A DNA stretch of 64,000 nucleotides from Sipunculus nudus (taxonomy: Eukaryota; Annelida; Sipuncula; Golfingiida; Sipunculidae): assembly GCA_026874595.1 (NCBI GenBank), contig CM049314.1, positions 24,873,729 to 24,937,728 on the forward strand, given 5' to 3'. The notes below the pieces were generated by a model. It was not told the DNA's origin, did no database searches, and saw only the letters and a list, made by a program, of their open reading frames with translations. Below are positions 1 through 12,520 of the stretch, in pieces. Every line of letters begins with the position of its first letter. Within the stretch, counting starts at the first letter, position 1. The translations under genes were made by a program, and so were the position numbers.

Positions 1-339
1 TTGGTGTTTTGCAGATTTACCAATGCTTGTTTTCAATTTTCTTTTTATTTCCATTCAATCCTTAATATTAAGGACAATTTTTATTAACTGTTGTGTCAAA
101 ATCAAAGAGTTTTCCACTCAATGGCTACCTTTCGAGAACTTTAAAAGGATAGACCCAAGTGAGGGACAGTTTATATCCGTAAAAATCCTGATAAAAAGAG
201 AAAAATAACGGAAATGTCCTTGAAAAGTCATTGAAACATTGTCATTGACTTATAAGAGCCATGGATATGTCAGTTCTTAATTGGGGGTTTCTTGGTGCTT
301 AAAATTTCTGTCCGTAATTTGCAATATATATGTCACCAT

Positions 340-1870
340 GAACTTCTCTCAGATTCCAAAGGAGATTAGCCAAGGACCTCCCTGGATATTCGGTAACGTG
401 ATTCAGGTCTAATGTTTAAGGTTTTTGTGCCCATTAACAACCAGACCGCTTCATTTGGAGGTCCTACAAATAGTGAAAATCATTCGTAAAATTACAAAAA
501 AATACAGATGGCGCAACCAGTCGGCAGGAACTGATGAAACACTTCATGATCAATATGCATGCAAAGAATCATGGTAATCGTATTATAAGATATTCAGAAA
601 GTGGAGCTTTTGGATAAAATTTTTAATTATTCGGGGGCGGGGGGATACTTACGAGTCCCATAGCTTGGAGGATATGGGTAACAGAGACATAATTTCAGTT
701 TTCCATGGAGATTATTATTGACCTCCTCGAAACCAAGTATGAAGAATCTAGGTCTAACGGTTAGATTTGTGTCCTGTTAAAATAAGACCGCTTCATTTGA
801 AGGTCTCAAAAATATACAAAGAAAATACAAACATTGGAAGAAAAGCACAAGTGGCATCATGAGTCTGCAGGAACTTATGTAAAACTCAATGATCAATATG
901 TGTGCGAAGAATCATGGCGATAATGCATTGGCTCTTCAGATACAGGAACTTTTGTATCTTTTTTTTAATATTTTGGAGGAACTTACTAGCCAAATAGCTT
1001 GGAGGATATGGGAGATTTTCATTGACCTCCTAGGATGTCAAGTTAAAACAGATTCTAGTTCAAACAGTTCCGATTTGTGCCTATCTAACGGACACTCGGA
1101 CGGCCGACCTGACAGATGGTCAAAGATTCATTGCTTTAGCCCAGGTGACATTCAGTCAGCTAAGCTAAAAATTATAACTCAAAAAGGGGAAATTTAGCAT
1201 GGCTGAAACACAAGGTATCCGACATTGAATTTCATTACACCAAACATAATGGTAGTCATGGTGATCAATGCATTAGAAATTCAGTTACTGGAGCTTTTGT
1301 AACAAATTGTTAATATTCTGAGTCGGCGGGAGGTACCTAGGAGCCCAATGGTTCGGAGAATATGGGTAACAGAGACCTAATTTCATATTTCCATGGAGAT
1401 TATTATTGACATCCCTTGAAAACAAGTAAGAAGATTCTAAGTCTAAGGGTTATATTTTGTGTCCTTTTAACGGAAGACGGCATCATTTGAAGGTCTAAAA
1501 AATACGCCAAAAATGCGTAAAACTTCGAAATATACATGTCGCGTCATCTGTCTGCATGACCTGACCAAAAGCTCCATAATCAATATGCATGCAAAGAAGT
1601 ATGTTGTAATATGCATTATTTATTCAGATACTCTAACTTTTGTATAAAACTATAAATATTCGGGGATACTTACGATCCAAGTAGCTCGGAGGATATGGGT
1701 AACAGACCTAAGTTCAGGTCTTCTAGGATATATTTCATGGACTCTCTGGATGTCCAGCTTAACGTTTCTGGGTCCAGCGGTTTTGATTAGTGTATAGGTT
1801 ACAAATACACAATAGAGCTAAAATTTATAACTCCAAGAGGAGAAAATAAGCATGGCTAAACCACATGGTC
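340..1870. repeat. Diverged tandem repeat block, units about 315-370 bp
   Basis: Four or more degenerate copies of one unit follow each other. The anchor gatcaatatg or a close variant falls near 548, 891, 1263 and 1578. Recurring phrases are agaccgcttcatttg, gcttggaggatatgggtaacag and ggagattattattgacctcc. One copy carries a cggacactcggacggccgac tail followed by a cagtcagctaagctaaa-type motif near 1080-1170; a related tail recurs at 61431-61650. It looks like a dispersed repeat family, not coding sequence; the open frame at 889-1197 lies inside a unit. Positions 1-339 hold nothing I recognise. Confidence 0.6.
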
Positions 1871-2169
1871 CCCACATTGGGTTGCATTCCTCCAAACTTA
1901 AGACCATATAATTTTTCTATATTTTTTCTTGACCTTTCCAGCGAAGAAAGCATTCCATTGACATGTCAGTTTATTTCATTTTAATTATGTATACATCCCA
2001 TATTCTAAGTTGAGCATTTTGGAGGACCATAGCATGAAAACATTTGGTTGTACAGGCCTTTGGATGTTTGGAAGATATATTGCGTTTTGATGTTTTTTAT
2101 ATCCAAAAGGTCATAAAATATGAGTAACCGATTTCTTTCACCTTTTGGCTTACTATGTCCAATCAATAG

Positions 2170-4662
2170 CTACCAGACCTTGTGTCTCTCAAAATAAGGA
2201 CTTCTAGCACTATCATTAACGGAGCGACCGTAGTCTCACCCAGCTAGTCGATGTCTCCACCCATAAACACGGCCACACTCTCGACTGGGTGGTTGTACGG
2301 ACCGTTGCACTGTCACTTGAGGTGGTTTATGAATGTGCTGATCTGTTTGATCACAAAGCGTTTCCTGTATTTAAACCGTAACTAGGCCATGTCCACGCAA
2401 AAGGCTTATGACCTCGCGGAGTATCCGAGCGATTTCGCTTCATGAATTGCGGTCTGATATTAAGGAGATGACAGAATCTGCAAAATTAGGTCAGCCAGCC
2501 TGCCTCGACCTGGGCTCTCTCGTTGATGTGTACAATGATCTGCTTAGACGTGCTCTTGACCTCTGTGCGGTGTCTGTCACTGGAATGGTGAGAAATAGAC
2601 CTTTGGTCCCTTGGTTATCTGATGACATCAGAGTTTCCCGCCATAAACGGAGGCAAGCGGAAAGACGCCGGCGACGTTCAAGTCTGTCTGTCCATCGTGA
2701 ATTCTTTGTCAGAGAGAAAGCTGTGATAAAAGCACCCATTTATGAGGCCAAGAGAATTCTACACGGATAATATTGACTCCAGTTTATCATCACAACAGCT
2801 GTTTTCTGTGCATGGTGAGCTACAGAACAAGTCCCGGATAATACCTCTGCCAAACGATATACCTCGCTGTGACCTTACAATAAGTTTCTGCGACTTTTAA
2901 TGGGCCAAAATTGAATTGTATCCATCGTGAACTTGCCTGTTGGGTATGTGAACCTCCTAATTGTGATGTTTATGATGATCCAACCTTGTCTTGGTGTACC
3001 CTAGTGACTGATCAGGAGATACAAATCTATTCATGTCATCATCAACTAAAAGCTGTATACTTGATCCCTTCCCCACTGCCCTTTTTAAGCAATGCATAGA
3101 TGACTTTATTCCATTGAGTACATTTATTATAAATGTCTCTCTCTACACAGGTACAGCCCCTTTTCAGTTTGACACCACTTTTAAAGAAGCCGGGATTAGA
3201 TCTACATGACCTTAAACAGTTTAGGCCAGTGTCAAACCTTCCCATCGTTTCTAAAATATTGAGAAGCCTGTTTAAAAAAGAGGTTGCAATGTCATATTTA
3301 TGAAATGGCTGACTAAAATGCATCAATCCGAGTATAAAATCTACCACAGCACAAAGACCGCCGTACTGAGTGTCATGGATGGTCTGCTGATGGCGGCAGA
3401 CCAGAGACGCGTTTCTCTCCTAGCATTTTTGGACCCCACTGCGTTTGACATGCTTGATCATTCCATTTTGCTCAATGGACTAGTAATTACCTTTCGTATA
3501 CACGGCTCTGCGCTTTCATGGTTTACTTCAAACCTCACCGATTTTCAAAAGCTATTATGGTCGACGGTAGAAAATCAGACCCGTGTACTTTGTTGTACAG
3601 GGTTTCCCAGGGATCCGTGTTATGACTTTTGTTGATCACTTTATATTCACAGCCCTATCTTACATAATATCTGCTAATGATTGTCTTTTCATAAGTTAGC
3701 TGATGACAGTGAACTGTCACAAAGTAGTCAAAAAGGTGAGTTCAGCTCTGTCTAGTTTACCATACAGGCTTGTTTTGAGGATGTACTGTTATGGATGACC
3801 AGCAACAAACTTAAACTGAATACCGTCAAGACTGAAGTTAGGCCTGTCGGATCTAAGCCACTTCTAAGGATGACTGAGAGTGAGACCGTAAGCATTGGTG
3901 GCTGCACTGTACCTTTTCAAACTGCAGTGAAGTATCTCGGTGTTTAGATTGATCGGAATCTTTCAATGTATGATTATATTAGTAGTACATGTCGTGCGGC
4001 CTTTCGCGAGCTCCGCCTTATAGCTTCCATCCGGCGTTTCCTCTCTACTAGTGCATGTTGTCTGCTCATTTGCACCACAGTATCCCCAGTATATCTCGCC
4101 TGGATTACTGTAATTCAGTTCTACAGATGTTCAGAAAAACGCTGCCCTCCTCATTCTTAAGAAGCGTAAGACTTACTACGTCAAGCTGCTGCTCAAACAG
4201 ATTCATTGGCTTCCATTCAAGTACCACATACAATAAAAAGTTGTTGTTATTGTTTATCGGCATTTTGATGGCTTACTTGTATCATATTTGACTGAAAAAC
4301 AATAACTTACCCTTGCTTACGCTGCGCTCGGCTGGCGGAAATCTTCTTAAAGTAACAAAGTGTATTATGAAAATTGGTGCACGTTCCATCCGCTTGATAG
4401 CACAATAAAGTCTGAAATTCGCTTCGTATTACACTTAGAAAATCTTCGACTCTCGACTCTTACATTATTAAAACAAATTTAAAAACGTATCTCTTTCGGC
4501 AAGCTTTTGGTAATTAATATGCATCATTTCCTTTTCTTGGGTGAGGCACAGGGAGTAGATTTTAATGGCATTGTATGTGGGTATGTGTGTGCGCGTGCAT
4601 TGCGCAGAGTCTGACCATCGGATAATTGGCACCATATAAATACTAAATATTATTATTATTAG
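2170..4662 (+). mobile_element. Decayed non-LTR retrotransposon (CR1/Jockey-like), EN tail to RT and 3' end
   Basis: Translating across frames gives the order expected of a LINE ORF2. A HTLD endonuclease tail lies near 2265-2290. The linker PWLSDDIR with an Arg-rich run follows at about 2610-2740. Reverse-transcriptase pieces are the shared FLDPTAFDMLDHSIL block at about 3425-3475, an NKLKLN block near 3805-3835 and VKYLGV near 3930-3945. A C-terminal LLKQIHWLPF-like stretch lies near 4185-4215. Many stops and frame changes make it dead. It ends in (ATT)n at about 4648-4660, a typical 3' end for such elements. The exact clade is uncertain; the 5' part is missing. Confidence 0.8.
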
Positions 4663-5108
4663 CTATGAGCTCCTTAAATTAGTGGAAAATAAAATTGGCG
4701 TTCGGGCTTCTTAAAATCCCTTCCCTACAAAAAGCCAACACATGAAAGTTTTCACAAAATGCAAAAAAAACCAACATGAAGTTCATTTTGTCAAAGTACC
4801 AACATTTAGAATTGAAAGAAATCTGAGATTATGCAGCAGGGGACCCCCCCCCCCCCAAGATATTGGATGATTTGACGTTGAATGAACCTATGGTATTAAT
4901 ACTTCAGTCCACTTTTTATTTGATGTTCTTTCTATAGTGAGCCCTACATTACCAAACCAGAAGCAATTATATTTTAATAATTAGAATTGCTTCAAAGGGC
5001 TGCCATATCATGTATGTCTTTTTTAATATAATAAAAATTGGTATTTTTTTCAATATTCACATTTTCTGCCTGTTTTTTCTGTAAAATAATATAAAAAAGA
5101 TTGCCTAC
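4663..5108. other. 3' flank of the TRPM pseudogene, no gene seen
   Basis: AT-rich sequence with a poly-C run near 4845-4857. No counterpart of the three last exons of the intact paralogue (TRP helix onward) is found here or elsewhere in 1-5108 on the minus strand. Confidence 0.6.
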
Positions 5109-5250
5109 CTGAACATGGCGATGATGAGGTTGAGCACAAGGACGTTCGTAAACAGGATGTAGGTTGTCAACAGTACCAGAACAACGTAGCTACCGGCTCG
5201 GTCTTGACATCCGTTTCCCTGCGAGTAGTTTCCTTCTTGGCAGTTTGAAT
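5109..5250 (-). pseudogene. Pseudogene exon: pore loop to S6, last exon found
   Basis: 142 nt as in intact exon 45290-45431. Reads DRAGSYVVLVLLTTYILFTN and VLVLNLIIAMF; donor CAG|gtaggc is canonical here, whereas the intact copy has gc. No downstream exon follows in the window. Confidence 0.9.
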
Positions 5251-5946
5251 CTTGCAATATTAAAAACACAAAAGCGTTGTTTATTGAAACTTGTTCGAGA
5301 TATGTACTGGCAAAGCCAAACTCACAGTCAAGTTGCATAGCTTGGGTTTTCTTATACTAATCACATTCTCATTCTCGAATGGCGTAATGCCTTTATGTCG
5401 GCCAAAGAGAGTACAGTGTTGTATCAATTAATCGATTATATCGATGACTGGTCCTTCTTTTATATAATGGATCCAATCAGAAGGATATTGTATAACCGAA
5501 CATAAAGATTATGTATGCACATACAACTCAGTCAGTCATATTTAATTATCTGATAAATTAGATGTAACAAATAAACTTTGAAAGGAAACATTTAAATAGC
5601 CCTGTCGTTACCTTGCCATTTCTTGCCTGACTAAAATATGCTATCTGTTATTTGTGCCCTTTTAAAAATTGACCACACTCCTGACGTCACTATACGAACC
5701 TGAATCAACGGGATGACACCTCACGTCGTGTAGGGTTACTATGACAATGTGATTTATCGGGTTTTTTTCATGCATATTGACGTGTAACCCTTTAAACATA
5801 TAATATAGAAGATCAAATATTCGATAAATAACCGGCCGTCGGTGTGGTGTTGTTCAGCTTACTCGTCGAACATGGTTCTACAACCAATCCTACCACTAAT
5901 AAAAGTAACATATGCATGTCAACAAACGTGAAATGCCATCCTGTAC

Positions 5947-6118
5947 CTTCCACTTCGTCAAGGAAAAGCTCCCCATAGATGTGGTAGTATGGTCGTCGTA
6001 TGATGTTTATAAAGAGGAAACCATCAGGGGCAGAGTTTGGAAAGAGCAAAGCCTGGCTTACTCCGTATCCGCATACCAACACAAGCAGAATTAGTACATA
6101 GGCTCCCAGCTGCTTCAT
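5947..6118 (-). pseudogene. Pseudogene exon: S5 and pore, YGE filter
   Basis: 172 nt, acceptor cttgtcag, donor AAG|gtacag. Reads GAYVLILLVLVCGYGVSQAL and HIYGELFLDEVE. One codon shorter than the intact copy (GYGVSQ against GFGVVSQ). Open. Confidence 0.9.
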
Positions 6119-7369
6119 CTGACAAGAAAAGTACATAACGAGTATGTTTCATCAGGCCGAAGAGGGCTCATAATATTGAAATATGAATATCTGCAAAATA
6201 ACACATCCTTTGCACTACAACTTAATATACAGTGGAACCTGTGTAATAAGACCAGCCTTTAGAGTAGCCAAAATAGTTCTGATGCACTCTTTTTTTAGCA
6301 GACAAAAGGACAAACACGTAAGGGTATAAGATGAAACTTCGTTTCTTTTTTCCGTTTCTTGTGGTGTTATGCTTATCTAAATTGACCTCTATATATCTCT
6401 ATGTCACCTTAACCGAATATTCATGAGCAGAGCAGTTGCGAGGAACCAATAAAATCACCATAATTTGGACGACCCTCTTAAACCGGAAATATGTAGGTAT
6501 TATCAATACCTGTGTCAGTGTATTTTTCCGGGATATCTTTTATACAAATGAAAGAGTAAAAACAGATAGCCCAAATGTTGTAGGCGCTATTCCACCGGCT
6601 GCAATGTGAATAATAATATCTAACCTTGCACTGAATTCGTATAAACAAATGATCCGCAATATGGCAAGACAGTTCGTAATAATTGTGATATGTTCATTGC
6701 TGGAGGAAGAGTATAGCAATTCCAGCTAATGTCGTCAGTAAATGAGATGTCACACGCAATCGACATTTGTGACGTCTTTGTCTTTTGTCGTATAAACAGC
6801 CCTGGCAACCAAAGGCATGGAAAGTCTACTATCTAGGAGCGTTTTTGGAGTTAATAAGCATAATTATGTAAAAAAGGGGGAGCAAAAGTTCTATGATGGT
6901 CAGGTCAATTGTCTATAGTATTCAACTCATTTCATTTATTCTTACCAGAATAACTGTCTTGAAGATTTTATCCTTGAAAGCTTTTGGTGTTGACCTTTAG
7001 GATATAACAAGTAAACAGAAGGAGGAAATAGGCTAACTCATTATACAGGGAGAAAGGGCATGGATCGCACGATCAATTAAATTTCAGAAAATATATCATC
7101 AAACTGAGCCAAGGAACGGCGAAGCTTTTGAACCATTCTACACGATCAAGATACGCCAAGCCTCGAATTGCGAAATCATAAATAAATGCAAATCATCATA
7201 TGAGAAAAAATATTTACTCTAAATAAGCCATTGAACCGATTAAATATTTTAACACTTTTGTGACAGTTTACTCTGGTTGAAAAGCTGGCTCATGTTATGT
7301 TATTTAATTTGATATATCTGAAAATGAAAGCCAATATAAAGTAAATGTTGATCTATAAACTCCGCTTAC

Positions 7370-7630
7370 CATTTCGCCGAGCATCAGTAATTTTGGGCCC
7401 AGGTATCTGCTGACTGAGAAGATATTCAGAAAACGCAGGAAGTACAAGGCACAGCTGAATTCATCGATAATGCGTGCCACCACCAGACAGTTGGGGCAAC
7501 TCAAGCCTGGTAGAAATCTCAGGAGCAGGGCAGTGACGTAAAAGATTTCTGCTGATATATCCAGGACGTTCCAGATATAAGAAATGTAGTGCTTTAACCT
7601 ACTGGTAACACCGTGTCCTGCTGCCCACAG
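7370..7630 (-). pseudogene. Pseudogene exon: S3-S4 region
   Basis: Acceptor ctttgtag, donor ATG|gtaagc, 87 codons. Reads YIWNVLDISAEIFYVTALLL, then FLRFLNIFSVSRYLGPKLLM. Open, one codon shorter than the intact exon. The first eleven codons are poorly conserved. Confidence 0.88.
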
Positions 7631-8588
7631 CTACAAAGAACACAAATGTATGTCCATTGTTTAATTATGATATTTGTTTCAACAGTAAGAAGAAGAACAA
7701 GAACTCGTATGATTAGTTAAACTGTGAAATTTAAACTACGTCTAAGGCAGCCCTGGAGTTGAAATGTTTAGACCAATGTATTGTCTGTTTATATTGCCCA
7801 TACTTCCATACACACTATTTCAGGTGCAAAGTGGCGGACTTTCTGGCCTATGTCCACGCGCATAATTGCGCAGGGAACTTTCTGGGATTAGTGTAAAGTT
7901 TCCCGGACAAACACATGGTGTGGCGTCATGCGAGGCGGAGTCTAATGGTGTGGCAGGGAATCGGATGTCACGACGTGCATGGATTGATATGATCCGAGAC
8001 TGGCTCTATTCATAAGTAGTGTGCTATTACATATGTTGTTCTTAAGCTTCCTGACTACATGTCTCCGAGAATGTGGCACCTAAAATGATATGAGTGTAAA
8101 TATCATCAAATTGACGACACCAAAGAGCACCCTATGTGTACCTGAATCACTAACCTCTCAGGGGAGCGCGGAAACTGGAGCATGCGCACACACGATGGTG
8201 TGACATAAGGGTTGCCATTATATTGTTCTTAACCTTAGTGTTAAAAACAGATAATCAAATGTCACTGGCCAATGTATATAAAAATGAAAAACTCAGTAAA
8301 TGACAAAATGAATTTTGCTGCGGAGGACTTTAGAATTACACGATGGAGGTAGATCAAAGACGTGATTATGAAAGAAGACATCAGACATTTTAAGTACCAT
8401 TGACTTAGACACCTGAAGGGAAAAAGCGCAGGCGTAGATTGAAGATCGGTTTTAACTAATTTAGCTTCCTTTAAGCAAGAGGGTAATTTTATTAAGTTCA
8501 CTAAATTTTTTATACTGATATTATACTAATAAGGATGCTAGCATTTACGTTTACGTCATAATTTATAGATACCACTAAAACCACATAT

Positions 8589-8717
8589 CTGTCTTAGCTC
8601 TTCGAAAATCATGCTGGTTACCCATACAATAGGAACTCCGTCATACCAGCGGAAAACGTTGTCAAAGTAACAACAGAGACTGAAGCTGAACAAGACGAGG
8701 AACGCCAGAAAGGACAG
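8589..8717 (-). pseudogene. Pseudogene exon: S1-S2, donor GT lost
   Basis: 129 nt as in intact exon 42913-43041. Reads LSFLAFLVLFSFSLCC and VTSMIFEELRQ. The intron begins atatgt instead of gtatgt, so the donor GT is AT at 8588-8587. The E..Q pair of the Ca2+ site is still readable. Confidence 0.88.
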
Positions 8718-8977
8718 CTAAGACGGAAATAAATAACGAAAGTACATTAAAAATTTCTCAACAGTATAAATTTAAAATACTGGCTTATACCTCTGGAATT
8801 TTCAACTCTTTCTGTTCATTTGATTTATGCTAGTCTGATGGTTTCAATTTTGGTTTACCCTTCCTTCATTTACCCTTACTTTGTGACATCATAACTCACA
8901 TGAACAGATCTTGATATTTTAGTTTGGCATTCCTTAAATGAAACACTTTCTTAAGGTATATATAAATTAGTTCTCAC

Positions 8978-9067
8978 CGTGTTTAGGATAAATTTGACCA
9001 ATGGTGCCTGGTAGACATGGATGCACGAACAGTGACGCTGCAATTTCCTATCCCTAGAGGGTTTGAT
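8978..9067 (-). pseudogene. Pseudogene exon: VYQAPLVKFILNT, just before S1
   Basis: 90 nt, acceptor ctacag, donor ACG|gtgaga. Reads CIHVYQAPLVKFILNT; six codons shorter than the intact counterpart at its 5' side. Confidence 0.85.
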
Positions 9068-9405
9068 CTGTAGAAAAATCCAAGAATATTTCCCAAATAT
9101 CGTTAATCGTTAATTGAAGAAACCACACAATGCTAAACATTAGTCTCTAAGGATAAAATAGAGTAACTTGCTGTTTATGTCTAAAGCTATGTCTTATTTA
9201 TTTTCAGTGAGCATGAACATTTAAATATTATATTAAATACTAAATCTCAGTGCAAAAATTGATCACGAATATTGAAATGTATATAATACTGTATGCCGTA
9301 TATTGAATAAAGGATTCAAAACTAGGATGGTCAATTTATGCCCACTCTCTGTTCATTAATTTATATCAAATAGAATAAATTAGGATGAACTGTTAAAATA
9401 CGAAC

Positions 9406-9513
9406 TTCTGTAGGTTCATTCCTGTCATCGACTTCATCACCAGGATCTTGGTCCTTTTGCTCCCGTTTCAGAATTGAACCAGCCGCAAAAGGAATAACTA
9501 CTACAAGCATTAT
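9406..9513 (-). pseudogene. Pseudogene exon: pre-S1 helix and acidic linker
   Basis: 108 nt as in intact exon 42067-42174; acceptor gttgtag, donor GAA|gttcgt (weak). Reads IMLVVVIPFAAGSILKREQ followed by an acidic stretch. Confidence 0.85.
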
Positions 9514-9834
9514 CTACAACCGAAAATACATCTGTACGACAGAGCTCATAGGTGATTTTCAAAATTTATTCATTAAATTAATATATCTTTGTCCTTGACC
9601 ACGTTTAATGAGAAACGAATATAAACCTGAATTAGCGGTTGTCAATTTTTTTTAGATCTTAGACCAATGGTTAAGCCAATGGTAATAATGCTTTCAGATT
9701 TCTAGGAATTTCTGTACTAATATACCCCACAAAACAAGAGATATATAATGATTCGTTCGTCCCTTGTGTTTTCTTATACATTTCAATACATCGCGTCTTC
9801 TCTAGAAAATATTTCACTATAATGCAGCATTTAC

Positions 9835-10060
9835 CCTGAACAGGCTTGCTTCCTCTGAGATATCTCCCCGCCAGATTTCGTTGAGGAGGCCTTGTCAAAC
9901 CGGATGGGCAACAAAACTCATGTTGTTGTTCTCAAAAGCAAGGTCAAGGGCGGTCTTACCTCTCAATACCCCATTTTTTCTCACAACCAACTTTCGGCAT
10001 CGAACTTCGCCTTGCCCATAAAGGAAATTCAGGAAGTTGAACGCGAAGTCGGAGAAGAAC
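9835..10060 (-). pseudogene. Pseudogene exon: FFSDFAFNFLNFLY segment with in-frame TGA
   Basis: 226 nt, identical in length to intact exon 41370-41595. Reads FFSDFAFNFLNFLYGQGE and KTALDLAFENNNMSFVAHPV, then TGA at 9897-9895 where the intact copy has TGT (Cys), then QGLLNEIWRGDIS in the same frame. Confidence 0.9.
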
Positions 10061-10558
10061 CTGGAAATGATGGATATAGTAGAGGGATTAATGAATAGCT
10101 TACCTTCACCTCGGAGTATGTCTGCTTTGCTGCTTGATAAGGAATATTCCTTGTCACGTAAATATCCCTCCTTAAATAAAAACGTGCGTACTCGGTTGAG
10201 ATGCTTTAGGTTGTCTTTTTTAACGAAATGTAATACCGCACCAGTCATTATCATATGTTTTCAAGGCTAGTGTAAAATTAAAAAAAGCCGCCTGTGGAAC
10301 TGGCCAGGAGTTGTATTAATTCACGGGTGATTTTATTAGACAGGTCAGTTAAAACCAATGTTTATGCCTTTTCTCACTCAAGGTGGTCGTTCTGGAATGG
10401 TGGTCTTTCAGCAAGGTCGCAATGTATAACTATGGAAACAGAAAGGGGCTATGTTAAAAAAATGACTAAGATATATAAATGCATCTGGTTCGTCATCTCT
10501 TATACTTCGGGTGATATTAGACAAAACATTCTACCAAATACATCATAAGAATACATAC

Positions 10559-10659
10559 TTCTCACTCTCTTGAAGGTGGCGTTGCCTTTCAGAATCATCG
10601 GTGCAAGCTTGTATTCTCTGAAGTAGTCTCTGAGCGATGAGTGCTAGAAGCAATCCTTC
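10559..10659 (-). pseudogene. Pseudogene exon: EGLLLALIAQRLLQR segment
   Basis: 101 nt, the same length and phases as intact exon 40691-40791; acceptor atgtcag, donor GAA|gtatgt. Reads EGLLLALIAQRLLQRIQA; open. Confidence 0.88.
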
Positions 10660-11256
10660 CTGACATTTGATTAAAAATACATATTCAGTAAACACATATT
10701 CAGTCCAGTTGTTGGTCTTTTTTTGAATCAGGTAATTAGCGTTTGATATTTGGAGCCTATTTATTCCCCGATTAAGTATACATTTTTGTTTGTTTTTCCA
10801 GACATAAAATTTAAATCAATTACCCATATGTGTAAATAAATCAGATACCTCCGAATTTACTTATAAAGAAACATACAAAAAACCATACCGAAGAATCTAA
10901 CGGAAACAATTCATTTAATATATGAGAAAAATCTATTCTGTCACGACATGTTGAGTGAGTTCAAGTAACAGGGTTTAGTTGACCTTCATCCTGTAACAGA
11001 CGTCGAATAAATCTTGAAAAGAGTTGGTTCTATAAATATAACTAAAATCTGCATTCCAAGTAACAGAAAGCTCCGCCATGTTGGCATTCACTTATACGGG
11101 ATATATATAGCCCTGCGGAAAGGGTGGCTTTTTCTTATTTCCACTCGATTCATTGATTGTATGTATGTGTCCACCAGGTATGTGAAGAAAGGCATTACCA
11201 ATCTTGTTGAAATATGTTTGTATAGTGGAAATGTACAAGAAGTTCCATTTTGGTGT

Positions 11257-11335
11257 AAAGTTTAGCGTTAGTAAGCCCGGAATGAGTGTTTTATACAATA
11301 AAACACTCATTCCGGGCTTACTTACGCTAAACTTT
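11257..11335. repeat. Near-perfect hairpin, 38-bp arms, 3-nt loop
   Basis: The left arm 11257-11294 and right arm 11298-11335 are reverse complements with one mismatch; the loop is aca. The arm core is taagcccggaatgagtgttt. It lies in a pseudogene intron (between 12432 and 10659). It could be the centre of a foldback element, a hairpin-RNA locus or an inverted-duplication artefact. Confidence 0.9.
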
Positions 11336-12431
11336 TTATAACCCGTTTTACCGCTTGCATGTGTCCTATGTAACCATAGGGTCATCTGTCGAGCGTCATA
11401 GGCGAGTTTGACGGCGCGCCACGCGACGTTTTTCTGAGAGGTGGTGGCAATTGAACGTCTTTGCATGGCTGTGGATATATACTAGTAAGCAGGACCGATT
11501 GTATATATAAATGTTTCATCTAACAGGACATAATCTTTGAGCACAATCTTCCTGAGTGAAAATGTCAAACGCACGTGTTGGGGACAACGCCTCAACGTTT
11601 CCTTAGTAGGCCTATCGTATACTCGTTTTTTATTTCACATATGTTTACACTAGGCCTTAGCATTGGAGCCATGACGTCATAGAATACAATGATGTCACTC
11701 CACGTTCCGGTTCCTTGAAAGGTGTCAGTAAACCGACGTACATCATGGAGGTGGGAGGCATAGTTTTTGTGCGTTACGTTTCAAGTCAAGGGAAGCAATA
11801 TCACGATGTTCAGGGTGACGTTCAAAATATTTTTAATAAAAAAGTTCCCAGGAATAGCACAGGTTTAATGAACGTACATGAAGAATAGGCATCAATTTTA
11901 AACAGGCTCTTCCGCCCAGGATTTGCTTCCCCATATTGGACGCATTTTTAATCATAGATCATTCATGCAAATGTAATTGAACAGTTGTTAATATTAATTG
12001 TTCACATTCCGGAATCCGAAACATGTACCAAACCTAATAACTTTTCCTTGGCCCATTCTTGAGAATTATAAGACATTCCGTTCAGAACTACGTTAGTTAT
12101 GCTTTAAACAGAACACAAACACACACACACAGCAATACAAACACACAGACATACACAGTCGGAACTGATCGCATAAATTTCAGGTTGAGACAATAGCACA
12201 AAGTTAAAAGATGCTATTCAGCCCGGTCACATCAAAATGAGAAACCCACCACATAGTAAAGAGAATATCAGTAAATTTCAATCAACCTTTTTTACTTTAA
12301 TTCTCGGGAGTGTTCAAACTTTTCCGTCACTGGCACTTGATGAACAATAATACGAGCATTAAAAAAAATCACATGATCCTGATGAGCACTCCTTTAAGGA
12401 ATGGATCATATTAAATTTGTCGCACCAATAC

Positions 12432-12520
12432 CTTTCCCGTGTCCCAAAAGAGAAGTGCAAGGTCCTTCCTATTTGTGACAACACACCAGATGAACAGGTG
12501 ATGCTCTGGTACAACAAACC
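12432..12520 (-). pseudogene. Pseudogene exon: FIWCVVTNRKDLALLFW segment
   Basis: 89 nt, identical length and phases to intact exon 40099-40187; acceptor tttcag, donor AAG|gtattg. Reads HHLFIWCVVTNRKDLALLFW; open. Confidence 0.88.

Noticed and set aside
2408-2770. 120-codon plus-strand ORF
   Set aside because: It is the inter-domain linker of the decayed non-LTR element, not a host gene.
11092-11466. 124-codon minus-strand open frame over the 38-bp hairpin
   Set aside because: It spans both arms of the inverted repeat and lies in an intron; no known protein pattern.
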